Below are positions 33,560 to 41,613 of a DNA stretch of 42,663 bases, in pieces (within the stretch, counting starts at the first letter, position 1; each line of letters starts with the position of its first letter). Made by a program: the position numbers and the translations under genes. The notes beneath the pieces are model-generated. The model was not told the DNA's origin, did not search any database, and saw only the letters and a program-made list of their open reading frames with translations. Origin of the DNA: Syntrophorhabdus sp. (GTDB lineage Bacteria; Desulfobacterota; Syntrophorhabdia; Syntrophorhabdales; Syntrophorhabdaceae); contig JAAYAK010000214.1 of the NCBI GenBank assembly GCA_012719415.1, forward strand, positions 1 through 42,663. The letters run 5' to 3'.

Positions 33560-33694
33560 TGCGCAGGCCGCCGAGGCTCGCGGCCCCGATCAGGGTCCCG
33601 TGGGGAAGGTCCGGCTCCGGTCCTGTGTTTACTTATTCTATTTCCGGGCTATAATTGTGTTGACAGGGGCGAGAAGCACAGCAAGAGGAGGGGT

Positions 33695-34432
33695 GTGACC
33701 ATGAAACATGTTCCTGGGGCAGCGTCGGAGAAGAAGGAGGGCGCGGACGGGATCAAGATGAAAGACATGGAAATACCTTCCCGTATCGTTGATGTCTGGC
33801 AGGAGGTGGTAGACTCCATCTCGGTACTCCTGTCGGTGCCGAGCGTGATGATAAACCGGCTGGAGCCCCCGGAACTGGAGATATTCCGCTCAAATATCAG
33901 CTCCGACAACCCTTTCCCATCGGGAACGCGCATGGAAATGGCGGGCGTCTACTGCGAGGCGGCGGCAAGGAGACGGAAAATGGTCCAGGTGAAGGATGCC
34001 AGGGAGGACCCTGAATGGGCCGATTCACCCACCGCGAAGGCCGGCATCTTCTCCTACCTCGGGTTCCCCCTTTTCTGGCCCGATGGCGACGTCTTCGGGA
34101 CCATCTGCGCTGTCGATACCAGGAAACACGAGTGGGGGAAGCAATACAGTGACGTTCTCGCAACCTTCAAGGTCGCCATCGAGGCACACCTGGCCCTTGT
34201 CACCGCCATGGAGGAACTGAACCGGAAGAACGAGGAGCTTCGGAACGCGCTCGGTGAGGTCAAGACCCTCCGGGGGCTCCTGCCCATCTGCTCGGTCTGC
34301 AAGAAGATCCGTGATGACAAGGGATACTGGGACCAGATCGAGACCTACATCGAGAAGCATTCCGGCGCGCAGTTCACCCACGGGATATGCCCCGATTGCG
34401 TGAAGAACTTCTATCCTGAGCTGGACGAATGA
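33695..34432 (+). CDS. GAF-domain protein ending in the CxxC/CPxC module
   Basis: 245 residues from GTG 33695 or 243 from ATG 33701; AGAGGAGGGG favours either. GAF-like domain (about 25-165: EVVDSISVLLSVPSVMI, YLGFPLFWPDGDVFGTIC), a helix with MEELNRKNEELRNALGEV, then the terminal module with Cys 199 and 202 and, 30 residues later, CPDC. No enzyme domain. It follows the HD-GYP gene by about 135 bases on the same strand, so it may report to c-di-GMP turnover. Confidence 0.85.
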   Translation: MTMKHVPGAASEKKEGADGIKMKDMEIPSRIVDVWQEVVDSISVLLSVPSVMINRLEPPELEIFRSNISSDNPFPSGTRMEMAGVYCEAAARRRKMVQVKDAREDPEWADSPTAKAGIFSYLGFPLFWPDGDVFGTICAVDTRKHEWGKQYSDVLATFKVAIEAHLALVTAMEELNRKNEELRNALGEVKTLRGLLPICSVCKKIRDDKGYWDQIETYIEKHSGAQFTHGICPDCVKNFYPELDE

Positions 34433-34465
34433 TGCGGTCCCGCACAGGCGCCACCGGACCGGCGT

Positions 34466-36934
34466 TCAGCGGAGCCGGAGCCTCACCTCGGTGAGGCCGA
34501 GGGGCCTCTTGGAGGCGCGGAAGTTGAGTTTCTTCAAGAGGGCGAGCATCCTGATGTTGTCCGTGAGCACCGTGCCGTGTATCTCCTCTATCTCCCTTTC
34601 CTGCCCGATGCCGATCAGGACGTCGATGAGCTTCCATCCCAACCCTCTGCCCTGGTAATCGTCGTGTATGAGGACGGCGAACTCGCTCGTCTGCCCCGCT
34701 CCCACGATCAGGCTTGAAACGCCCCGTATCGACCTTTTCTGACCTTCCCTCACCTCTGCAACTATGACTATCTCCCGGTCGTAGTCTATGTTGCAGAACC
34801 GGGTGAGCATCTGATGGGTCCAGTCCTTGATCGGGCTGAAGAAACGCTCCGTTTCCGTCCGCTCCGACAGGGAGCCGAAGAGCTCGAAGAGGAGCGGTTC
34901 GTCTTCGGGCCGCACCGGGCGCAGCATGATCTCCGTGCCGTCCCTGAGTCTCCATGGCATCACGTACCGGACGGGATAGGGCGTGATGACGAGATGGGGA
35001 TAGGTCTTCCCCGCGGGAGGCGTGCCGGAACCGAGGGAAATGACGACGTGGTCTGCGGTTATTCCCCTCTTCGATACGGTCAGGGGGTCGATATCGATGC
35101 CGGTGATCTCCGGAAAGTCCACGATAAGGTTCGAGAAATTGACGATGACACGTTCGAGTTCCGATAGCACACCATCGGCCGCCCCGGCCCTCTTGCGCAA
35201 CATCGTGTACGCCCGTGAATCCTCCATGAGGCGCCGCGCCAGTGTCTGGTTGAGCGGAGGCAGGCCGACGGCGCAATCCCTGAATATGCTCCTGCCGATC
35301 CCCCCGATGCCGAACCTGATCACCGATCCGAAGTCCCTGTCCCTGGCCATGGTCAGGTAGAGGCCGTCCCCGGCATCATTGGCATCGGGTCCGGGATTCG
35401 GCGCTGCCTGTGTCTCCGGCCTGATGGGGATGCCGTAGGTGGCGAGAAAGGTCATCGATTCTTCAGATGTGAGACTGCCCCGGTCCTCCGTGAGCGCCCT
35501 CAGGATGAGCGTCTTGAGATGGTTCTTCGGCGGGGCCTGGTCTATGGGCAGGTCTTCCGGGGTTTCGTAGAGGAGTTCCAGGCCCTTTTTGTACGTGAAC
35601 ATCTGGAGGTACGTCCTGATGGCCTCCTCAGGCGTATCGTAGGTGGGGATGTTCTTCTCGTGGAGGATGGCGGCCGCCTTTTTCATCTCCTCACCACCGA
35701 TGAGGCTGACGATCACGGGTTTTCGCGTCCCCCGAGAAAGGGCCGAGATCGCGGTGGCGATGTCCTCGGCGATTATTGTGGCGTGGGGCGTGTAGATCAC
35801 GAGGACGGCGTCGACGGCGGGGTCATCGAGGCAGGCGGTGATCGCGTCCCTGTATTTCCGGGCATTGGCGGTGCCGCCGAGGTCAATGGGGTTCTTTCCG
35901 TTCCACTCGTCGTCAAGCTCTCTGACGAGGCGGTCGGTGCTGTCGGGACCGAGAGAGGCGATCGTCCCGCCAAGTTCGATGAGGAGGTCGGCCGCCAGGA
36001 CGCCCACGGTCTTCACGTTCCCGAGGATGGCGAGGCTCGGGCCCGCGGGCACGCAGCTCGAGTCGAGGACCTGGGCGGCGTTGAAGAGGTCCTTCGCCTC
36101 GCCCACCCTCACGACGCCGACGCGCTTGAAGGCGGCGTCGTAAGCTTCGTTGTCGCCCCAGGGGTCTTCCGCGGCGGAGACAGCTGCGGCCGTGCTCTCG
36201 GGAAAGCGGCCCGGTTTCAGCACGATGATCGGCTTCGAACGGGCGAAACCGCGCGCCGAGCTCATGAACTTCCTCGCATCCCGCACGCTCTCCATGCTGA
36301 GGAGAATGCTGCGCGTCGACAGGTCGTCCCCCAAAAGATCAATGACATCGCCGAAATCGACATCGATCTTCCAGCCGAGGGACACGAAGGCACTGAAACC
36401 GACGCCGGCCTCGATACCCCACTTCAGGGTGGCATCGCCGAGCTCGCCGCTCTGGGAGACGAAGGCGATATTGCCGAGCTTCGGATTGACGTTGAGAAAG
36501 CTCGTGTTGAGTCCGATATCGGGACTGATGATGCCCACCGAGCCCGGGCCGATGATCCGGATGCCAAAGCGGCGGCGGACCTCGAGCAGGCGTTCCAGGA
36601 GTTGCCTGTCCGGGGCGCCCCCACGGGTGAACATGGTCGATATGATGACAGCCCCCCGTATTCCCGCCCGGGCGCATTCCTCGATGGTATCGGGCACAAG
36701 GTCGGCCCCCACGACAACGACGGCAAGATCGACGGGCCGGCCGATGGCCGTAACGGAGCGGAAGCATTCCATTCCGAGAAGCGTCGTCCGTGCCGGATTG
36801 ACGGGGAATATCTCGCCCTTGAAGAAGTTTGCCAGGTTAAGAAGGATCGGTCTTGCCACAGACCCTTCCCCCTCGCTTGCTCCGACGAGGGCCACCGATG
36901 CGGGTTTAAGCAGTTTCTTCAGATCATCCGCCAT
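34466..36934 (-). CDS. Pat-type protein acetyltransferase fused to NDP-forming acyl-CoA synthetase domains
   Basis: 822 residues. Order: CoA-binding domain (about 5-130, KLLKPASVALVGASEGEGS), ligase/flavodoxin-like domains (about 140-450), a short remnant of the ATP-grasp domain (about 490-640), and a C-terminal GNAT acetyltransferase (about 655-822, with the acetyl-CoA loop YQGRGLGWKLIDVL). E. coli PatZ is about 880. Roughly 100 residues at the start of ATP-grasp, including the ATP-binding Lys and the HKSDVGG loop, are absent and replaced by a Pro/Asp/Asn-rich linker. Synthetase activity is therefore unlikely; the GNAT part should still acetylate lysines, for example of acyl-CoA synthetases. 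Confidence 0.88.
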   Translation of the reverse strand: MADDLKKLLKPASVALVGASEGEGSVARPILLNLANFFKGEIFPVNPARTTLLGMECFRSVTAIGRPVDLAVVVVGADLVPDTIEECARAGIRGAVIISTMFTRGGAPDRQLLERLLEVRRRFGIRIIGPGSVGIISPDIGLNTSFLNVNPKLGNIAFVSQSGELGDATLKWGIEAGVGFSAFVSLGWKIDVDFGDVIDLLGDDLSTRSILLSMESVRDARKFMSSARGFARSKPIIVLKPGRFPESTAAAVSAAEDPWGDNEAYDAAFKRVGVVRVGEAKDLFNAAQVLDSSCVPAGPSLAILGNVKTVGVLAADLLIELGGTIASLGPDSTDRLVRELDDEWNGKNPIDLGGTANARKYRDAITACLDDPAVDAVLVIYTPHATIIAEDIATAISALSRGTRKPVIVSLIGGEEMKKAAAILHEKNIPTYDTPEEAIRTYLQMFTYKKGLELLYETPEDLPIDQAPPKNHLKTLILRALTEDRGSLTSEESMTFLATYGIPIRPETQAAPNPGPDANDAGDGLYLTMARDRDFGSVIRFGIGGIGRSIFRDCAVGLPPLNQTLARRLMEDSRAYTMLRKRAGAADGVLSELERVIVNFSNLIVDFPEITGIDIDPLTVSKRGITADHVVISLGSGTPPAGKTYPHLVITPYPVRYVMPWRLRDGTEIMLRPVRPEDEPLLFELFGSLSERTETERFFSPIKDWTHQMLTRFCNIDYDREIVIVAEVREGQKRSIRGVSSLIVGAGQTSEFAVLIHDDYQGRGLGWKLIDVLIGIGQEREIEEIHGTVLTDNIRMLALLKKLNFRASKRPLGLTEVRLRLR

Positions 36935-37125
36935 GCATCATCCTTGCCCGGTGCGTGTCAACGTGGGAGGGTCGCCGGTGCTTCACGGCATTGTCATGCC
37001 CTTTCAGGCCCTCTGCGGTCCCGGCTATCTATTTTCTGCGAAAACTGTGTCGCTTTTCAAGACAAAAAGGGAAACGCGGTGCCTCCGGAGGAGTGGTGCG
37101 ACGCTCCCTGCCCGGCCACCCGTCC

Positions 37126-37152
37126 TTGACAATGCCGGCCGCTGATTCTAAC
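37126..37152 (+). promoter_or_regulatory. Possible promoter of the macrodomain gene
   Basis: TTGACA (37126-37131), spacer 15, TCTAAC (37147-37152), about 50 bases before the start codon. Confidence 0.35.
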
Positions 37153-37201
37153 ATGTAGGAATCCTGCCGGTGGCGGCTTGACTACATGGGGTGTTGGAAC
37201 A

Positions 37202-37948
37202 ATGGGGATCAAGATCGTAGATGGCGACCTGCTGGACCAGACGGTAGATGCCATAGTCAATCCATGGAACAGGAACCTGATTCCATGGTGGTTGTTGTTG
37301 CCCCGCGGGGTATCGGGCGCGATCAAGAAGCGCGCGGGCTTACGGCCCTTCGTCGAGCTCAGGCGCAGCGGCGTCCTCGCCCTGGGAGGCGCCTCGGTGA
37401 CCTCTGCGGGCCGACTGCCGTTCAAGGCCATCATACACGTGGCGGGCATCGGCCACGATTGGCGCTCGTCTGAAAAATCGATACGTGATTCCGTCTGTTC
37501 CGCCTTACGGGAGGTGGGGGCGAGAGGGTTCCGTTCCGTAGCTTTCCCCTTGATCGGGGCAGGAACCGGTGGAGGTTCCGAGGTCGATGTTGAGGGGTTC
37601 ATCGAGGAGGAATGCCGCCGCTCGGACTGGGATGGAGAGGTGGTCATCGTGCGTTACAGGAACGAAAAGTGGCCACCCGGACGCTGCCACTGCGACCTGT
37701 GGAAGAAGAGCCCGCAGACGCTGGCCAGCCAGGGCATTCCCGAAGGATTTTGCGGGCTCTGTGACGTCTGCGGCAAGCCGGGCCACATCCTGCACTTTCC
37801 CGGTTTTGTCCCGGTCACTCGCGTCTGGTGCAGGAAACACTACTACAGGGCCATGATACTGCATCCCGGCGGGTCGATAGGCATCTTCGTGTGGGCTTTT
37901 GGCGTTGCTGCCGCGATCGTACTGGCAATAGCGTTGCTCAAGGGATAA
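37202..37948 (+). CDS. Macrodomain protein with Cys-rich segment and membrane anchor
   Basis: 248 residues from ATG 37202 (an in-frame TTG at 37178 is less likely). Macrodomain about 1-155: IKIVDGDLLDQTVDAIVNPWN, written here as the opening strands with the ADP-ribose-binding Asn, then GVSGAIKKRAG and LIGAGTGGG. Next a Cys-rich part (about 160-215; RCHC, CGLCDVCGKPGH, VWCRKH) that could bind zinc, and a final hydrophobic helix (about 223-246). The macrodomain would bind or remove ADP-ribose or a related nucleotide on the cytoplasmic face. The three-part combination is one I do not recognise. Confidence 0.8.
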   Translation: MGIKIVDGDLLDQTVDAIVNPWNRNLIPWWLLLPRGVSGAIKKRAGLRPFVELRRSGVLALGGASVTSAGRLPFKAIIHVAGIGHDWRSSEKSIRDSVCSALREVGARGFRSVAFPLIGAGTGGGSEVDVEGFIEEECRRSDWDGEVVIVRYRNEKWPPGRCHCDLWKKSPQTLASQGIPEGFCGLCDVCGKPGHILHFPGFVPVTRVWCRKHYYRAMILHPGGSIGIFVWAFGVAAAIVLAIALLKG

Positions 37949-37999
37949 CTCAGCTACCGTCCGGCAATCGTCGGTTCCGGCGGCTGGCGATCTCACGGC

Positions 38000-38803
38000 T
38001 CACCTCGTCGTGTCTTCCTTCGTCCTGTCAGCGTTCAGGAGATATCTCTCCATTCCCCCGTTCTTCGCCCTTTTCGCGACATCGGCAGGGGTGGACCCCG
38101 CGGGAAAGATCATCCGGTCCCGGGTGGTACGGGCCCTTGTGTCTGCGCCATGCGAGACGAGAGTCTCCGCGGTCTCGGGCCCGCCTTCAAAGGCTGCCCA
38201 GTGGAGTGGTGTCCAGCCGGAGACGTCGCGGGCGTTCACATCAGCTCCGTGCGACAGGAGGAGACCAGCCAGTTCCTCCTTGTTCCAGTTTGCCGCGACA
38301 TGGAGCGGGGTCTTCATATGTTCGTCGCGGGCGTTCACGTCGGCACCGTTCCCGACGAGGAAACGGGCCTTATCCATGGCATCCCAGTAGACGGCCCACA
38401 TGAGGGGTGTCACCCCCTTCCTGCTTCGGGCGTTCACGTCCGCGCCCTTTTGGATGAGAAGCCGGGCAACAGTGACACCCTGGTTGAAAAGAGGTGTCAT
38501 CCCGTACTCGGCGTCTGTCGCGTTCACGTCCGCGCCGTGCTCGATGAGGACGCGGGCCACCTCTTCAGAGCCTGCCATGTGGAGAGCCGTCTCACCCATG
38601 TCCGTGCGGGCGTTCACGTCCGCTCCCTTCTCCAGAAGGTTCCTCACCCCCGTCAGGTCACCCTTTGTGGAGGCCGTGAGGAGGGCTTGATCGCGACCGT
38701 TCGTGTCCGCCCACGCAAGTAAACCCCCCGGCAAGAGCAGGAGGGCGAGGACGCCGATGATCGCTGCGAAATGTTTGCCCATCTTCATAACCTGTTTGTT
38801 CAT
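38000..38803 (-). CDS. Periplasmic ankyrin-repeat protein
   Basis: 267 residues; signal peptide (about 1-32, ending LLAWA-DT), then six or seven ankyrin repeats (about 38-230), each with the G-A-D-V-N-A signature, for example LLEKGADVNART and LLLSHGADVNARD. Ankyrin stacks bind proteins, so it is probably a periplasmic adaptor or inhibitor; the partner is unknown. GGAGAG precedes the ATG. The neighbours (macrodomain gene convergent, double-HhH gene divergent) give no clear hint. Confidence 0.88.
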   Translation of the reverse strand: MNKQVMKMGKHFAAIIGVLALLLLPGGLLAWADTNGRDQALLTASTKGDLTGVRNLLEKGADVNARTDMGETALHMAGSEEVARVLIEHGADVNATDAEYGMTPLFNQGVTVARLLIQKGADVNARSRKGVTPLMWAVYWDAMDKARFLVGNGADVNARDEHMKTPLHVAANWNKEELAGLLLSHGADVNARDVSGWTPLHWAAFEGGPETAETLVSHGADTRARTTRDRMIFPAGSTPADVAKRAKNGGMERYLLNADRTKEDTTR

Positions 38804-38869
38804 TGTGAAGTCTCTCCGGGGTTTTTGTCAAGGCCGGCAGGGAAGGATGCCGGACCGGACGGCTCACGC

Positions 38870-38896
38870 TTGACAAAAAGGGGGGTTGCGTCTAAA
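38870..38896 (+). promoter_or_regulatory. Possible promoter upstream of the double-HhH gene
   Basis: TTGACA (38870-38875), spacer 15, TCTAAA (38891-38896), about 165 bases before the coding start. Confidence 0.3.
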
Positions 38897-39059
38897 GAAT
38901 ACGGTATGTTCTCCAGTTCGGGCGCGTGACGAAGGTGGCCGTTATGAAGGATGTTCGCGACAACCTGACCCGCCATGGAGGAAGGTCTTCTCGGGGTACG
39001 CGAAACGCCGGGGTCCGTGCGCGAAAAGGTCACGAACGGCATATTCAGGGAGGTATCCG

Positions 39060-39638
39060 ATGAAAAAAGAGATGGGAAGAAGATATTTGCGGTATTACTC
39101 CATCTTTATCGTGGCCGGGCTTGCGGGGTTTCTGCTCGTCATCGGTGGTGTTCCGTGTTACGGGCAGGCCCAGAAGACGTCGGTGGATCTCAACACCGCC
39201 TCCGCGAAGGAGCTTGAGACCTTGAAGGGTGTCGGCCCGGCAACGGCGAAGAAGATCATCGCCGGTCGACCGTACTCGTCAGTCGAAGACCTGAAGAAGG
39301 CGGGCATTTCCGACAAGCTGATAGAGTCCATGAAACCTCACGTGAAGGTCGGCTCGGCCCCGGCGCCTACGAAAGGCCCGGTTCCGCCTGCGTCCGCGGG
39401 GAAGCCTCCCGGGAAAGCGCCGGCAAAGGCAGCCCCGGCGAGACCGGGGCAAAGTCAGAAGGTGAACATCAACACGGCAAGCAGGGAGCAGCTCGAAGCG
39501 CTTCCCGGAATTGGGCCTGTGAAGGCGCAGGCCATCATCGATGGACGTCCCTACAAGCAGATAGAGGACATCATGAAAGTGAAAGGGATAAAAGGAGGGA
39601 CTTTCGAGAAGATCAAGGGCGGGATCAGCATCAATTGA
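39060..39638 (+). CDS. Secreted double helix-hairpin-helix protein (ComEA-like)
   Basis: 192 residues from ATG 39060 (GGGAGG ahead). N-terminal hydrophobic signal or anchor (about 10-32), then two helix-hairpin-helix units: VDLNTASAKELETLKGVGPA (about 42-61) and VNINTASREQLEALPGIGPV (about 137-156), joined by a Pro/Ala/Lys linker (about 95-132). ComEA has one such unit and binds DNA outside the membrane during uptake. Two units with a flexible basic linker suggest a tandem DNA-binding protein, but no other competence genes are present. Confidence 0.9.
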   Translation: MKKEMGRRYLRYYSIFIVAGLAGFLLVIGGVPCYGQAQKTSVDLNTASAKELETLKGVGPATAKKIIAGRPYSSVEDLKKAGISDKLIESMKPHVKVGSAPAPTKGPVPPASAGKPPGKAPAKAAPARPGQSQKVNINTASREQLEALPGIGPVKAQAIIDGRPYKQIEDIMKVKGIKGGTFEKIKGGISIN

Positions 39639-39689
39639 TGTTGGTACAGTGCCCGCCTTGTGACAAAACAACAAAGGAGGATCACATCT

Positions 39690-40007
39690 ATGATCGCATG
39701 CGCCAGGGTTTTCTTGATCGTTATGGGAATGGTGGCCCTGCTGTCCTCGTCGGTGTTCGCGGCAGGTCCGAAGACGTATCAGGTAACGGGTCCCGTGCTG
39801 GAAATGACGGCCGATACCATCACGGTCCAGAAGGGCAAGGAAAAATGGGAGATCGCGAGGGACGCGGCGACGAAGGTGACGGGCGATCTGAAGGTCGGAT
39901 CGAAGGTGACCATCGAGTACACGATGAAGGCGGCTACCATCGAGGTCAAGGACACGGGCAAAACGGCAAAACCGAAAAAGACCGAGTCCGCTCCCGCGAA
40001 GAAATGA
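39690..40007 (+). CDS. Small secreted beta-rich protein
   Basis: 105 residues from ATG 39690, with AAAGGAGG nine bases ahead; the in-frame start at 39660 is rejected. Signal peptide (about 1-22, ending SSVFA-AG), then a short OB-like domain with VTGPVLEMTADTITVQKGKE, VTGDLKVGSKVTIEY and a Lys/Pro/Thr-rich tail. Similar small periplasmic proteins are common in related bacteria; function unknown. Confidence 0.78.
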   Translation: MIACARVFLIVMGMVALLSSSVFAAGPKTYQVTGPVLEMTADTITVQKGKEKWEIARDAATKVTGDLKVGSKVTIEYTMKAATIEVKDTGKTAKPKKTESAPAKK

Positions 40008-40104
40008 CGTGAGGCGCATCACCGCGGCGGCCATCGTCCCACCTGAAGGCCGCCGCGCTCTCCAACCGGCCGCGTGGAAGCGACCACAACAAAAGGGGGT
40101 CGTC

Positions 40105-40515
40105 ATGGGTTTTCTGGATGAGATCGTGAAAGCAGGAAGCCAGCTTCTCGGGGGTTCGGGCCAGGGGTCGGGATTGATGGAGCAGGTTCTGGGGATCATC
40201 AACGATCCGCGTACCGGCGGGCTCCCGGGTCTTGTCGAAATGTTCAGGAGCAATGGCCTGGGGGATGCCGTGTCTTCATGGATAGGAACGGGGGATAACA
40301 GCCCGGTCTCGGGTGACGAGGTAGCGGGCGCGTTCGGGAGCGACAGGATCGGGGAGATCGCCCGAGGACTTGGCGTGTCTGAGTCTGAAGCCTCAAAGGG
40401 CCTTGCCGACCTTTTGCCGCAGGTCATAGACAGACTCACGCCGGATGGGACAGTGCCTGAAGGCGGCCTGCTGGACCAGGCGCTCGATATGCTCAAACAG
40501 AGATTGTCGGGCTGA
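40105..40515 (+). CDS. YidB-like (DUF937) protein
   Basis: 136 residues, Gly-rich N-terminus (GFLDEIVKAGSQLLGG), then an all-helical part with GLPGLVEMFRSNGLGDAVSSW, shortened to its core NGLGDAVSSWI, GDEVAGAFGSDRIGEIARGLG and ADLLPQVIDRLTPDG, typical of the YidB family. Function unknown. AAAGGGGG precedes the ATG; the bidirectional hairpin at 40525 closes the transcript. Confidence 0.85.
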   Translation: MGFLDEIVKAGSQLLGGSGQGSGLMEQVLGIINDPRTGGLPGLVEMFRSNGLGDAVSSWIGTGDNSPVSGDEVAGAFGSDRIGEIARGLGVSESEASKGLADLLPQVIDRLTPDGTVPEGGLLDQALDMLKQRLSG

Positions 40516-40524
40516 AGGGGTCCC

Positions 40525-40557
40525 GCTTAAGCGGGGCGCGCTGAGCCCCGCTTAAGC
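40525..40557. terminator. Bidirectional hairpin between convergent genes
   Basis: Perfect 13-bp stem GCTTAAGCGGGGC (40525-40537) with GCCCCGCTTAAGC (40545-40557), seven-base loop; TTCTTCCC follows on the plus strand. Confidence 0.8.
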
Positions 40558-40584
40558 TTCTTCCCGTTGGCGACGCGGATGCAC

Positions 40585-41409
40585 TTATGTCGCCAGAGGC
40601 TTGTGGTAGATGACCTGGTTCGTCGACGGGGCCGGATAGCCCGCGGTCGCACAGACCTCCTGTATGGTTTTGTTGGTGTCGAAGAAGACCTGCCAGTAGT
40701 CCTTGTTGTTGCAGAAGGGCCTGACGGCAAGGACAGGCCCGGCCAGATTGAACTCCAGGATCTCAACGCTGGGCTCAGGGGCATCGATCACGTTGGGAAT
40801 AGCCTTTATCCTGTCCATGAGACGGTCCGCCGCCTCGCGGGGGTCGACGCCGTGGGCAAGTTGCGCCTTGAGGTCCACGCGCCGGAAGGGGTTGCGGGTA
40901 TAATTGATGATGTTGTCGGAGAGGATCTTGTTGTTGCCCACCACAACGCAGAGATTGTCCACGGTGTCGATCGTCGTCGCGAAAAGCCCGATCTCGCGCA
41001 CGTCCCCCGTGACCCCGGCGGCGGATATCATCTCTCCCACGTGAAAGGGCCTGAGTATGATGAGAAAGGCGCCGGCCGCGAAGTTGGCCAGGAGACCGCC
41101 CCAGGCGGCCCCGATGGCTATGCCGGCGGCGGCGATGAGCGCCACGAAGGATGTCGTCTGGATCCCGAAAATGGAGAGGATCGCGATGACGAGGACTATC
41201 TTCAATATGACGCGGATCGTCGCATCGAAATACTTCACGAGGGTAGGGTCGATCTTGTGGGCCCGCATGCCCCGCCCGGACAGGTTGCCGATGACCCTGA
41301 TGAGCCAGCTTCCCACGATCCAGAGGATTATCGCGCCGAGGACCTTCCACCCGACGGGAATGAGATAAACGGCCATGAAACGGTCAAGACTGGTGAGTGC
41401 GTCGAGCAT
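40585..41409 (-). CDS. MscS-family mechanosensitive channel
   Basis: 274 residues, close to E. coli MscS (286). Three N-terminal helices (about 15-38, 60-85 and the Gly/Ala-rich pore helix 88-120 with GIAIGAAWGGLLANFAAG), then a beta domain starting RPFHVGEMI and the cytoplasmic vestibule. It opens under membrane tension to release solutes on hypo-osmotic shock. AGGAGG precedes the ATG. A TATACT (41473-41468, minus strand) is a possible -10 element. Confidence 0.93.
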   Translation of the reverse strand: MLDALTSLDRFMAVYLIPVGWKVLGAIILWIVGSWLIRVIGNLSGRGMRAHKIDPTLVKYFDATIRVILKIVLVIAILSIFGIQTTSFVALIAAAGIAIGAAWGGLLANFAAGAFLIILRPFHVGEMISAAGVTGDVREIGLFATTIDTVDNLCVVVGNNKILSDNIINYTRNPFRRVDLKAQLAHGVDPREAADRLMDRIKAIPNVIDAPEPSVEILEFNLAGPVLAVRPFCNNKDYWQVFFDTNKTIQEVCATAGYPAPSTNQVIYHKPLAT

Positions 41410-41613
41410 AACGACCTCCTGTTATGTGTACGTGTCTTGCATTAACCGGTGTGTTCGGTCTTGTTTCAGTATATCATCGCGGCCGCCGGAAGAAAAGCTC
41501 GCGGTCTTGCCCTGCGCCTCGCGGGGCTTCAGACAAGGGTGCGAAAGCCCTGTGGCTGTGCCGGCCGCCGAAAATGGTTTGATTGTTCCTTCAAGATGTG
41601 GAAGAGTAGATGC

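Noticed and set aside
35519-37129. 536-codon plus-strand frame opposite the Pat gene
   Set aside because: Low-complexity, Asp/Arg/Gly-rich shadow of the minus-strand gene; no start context.
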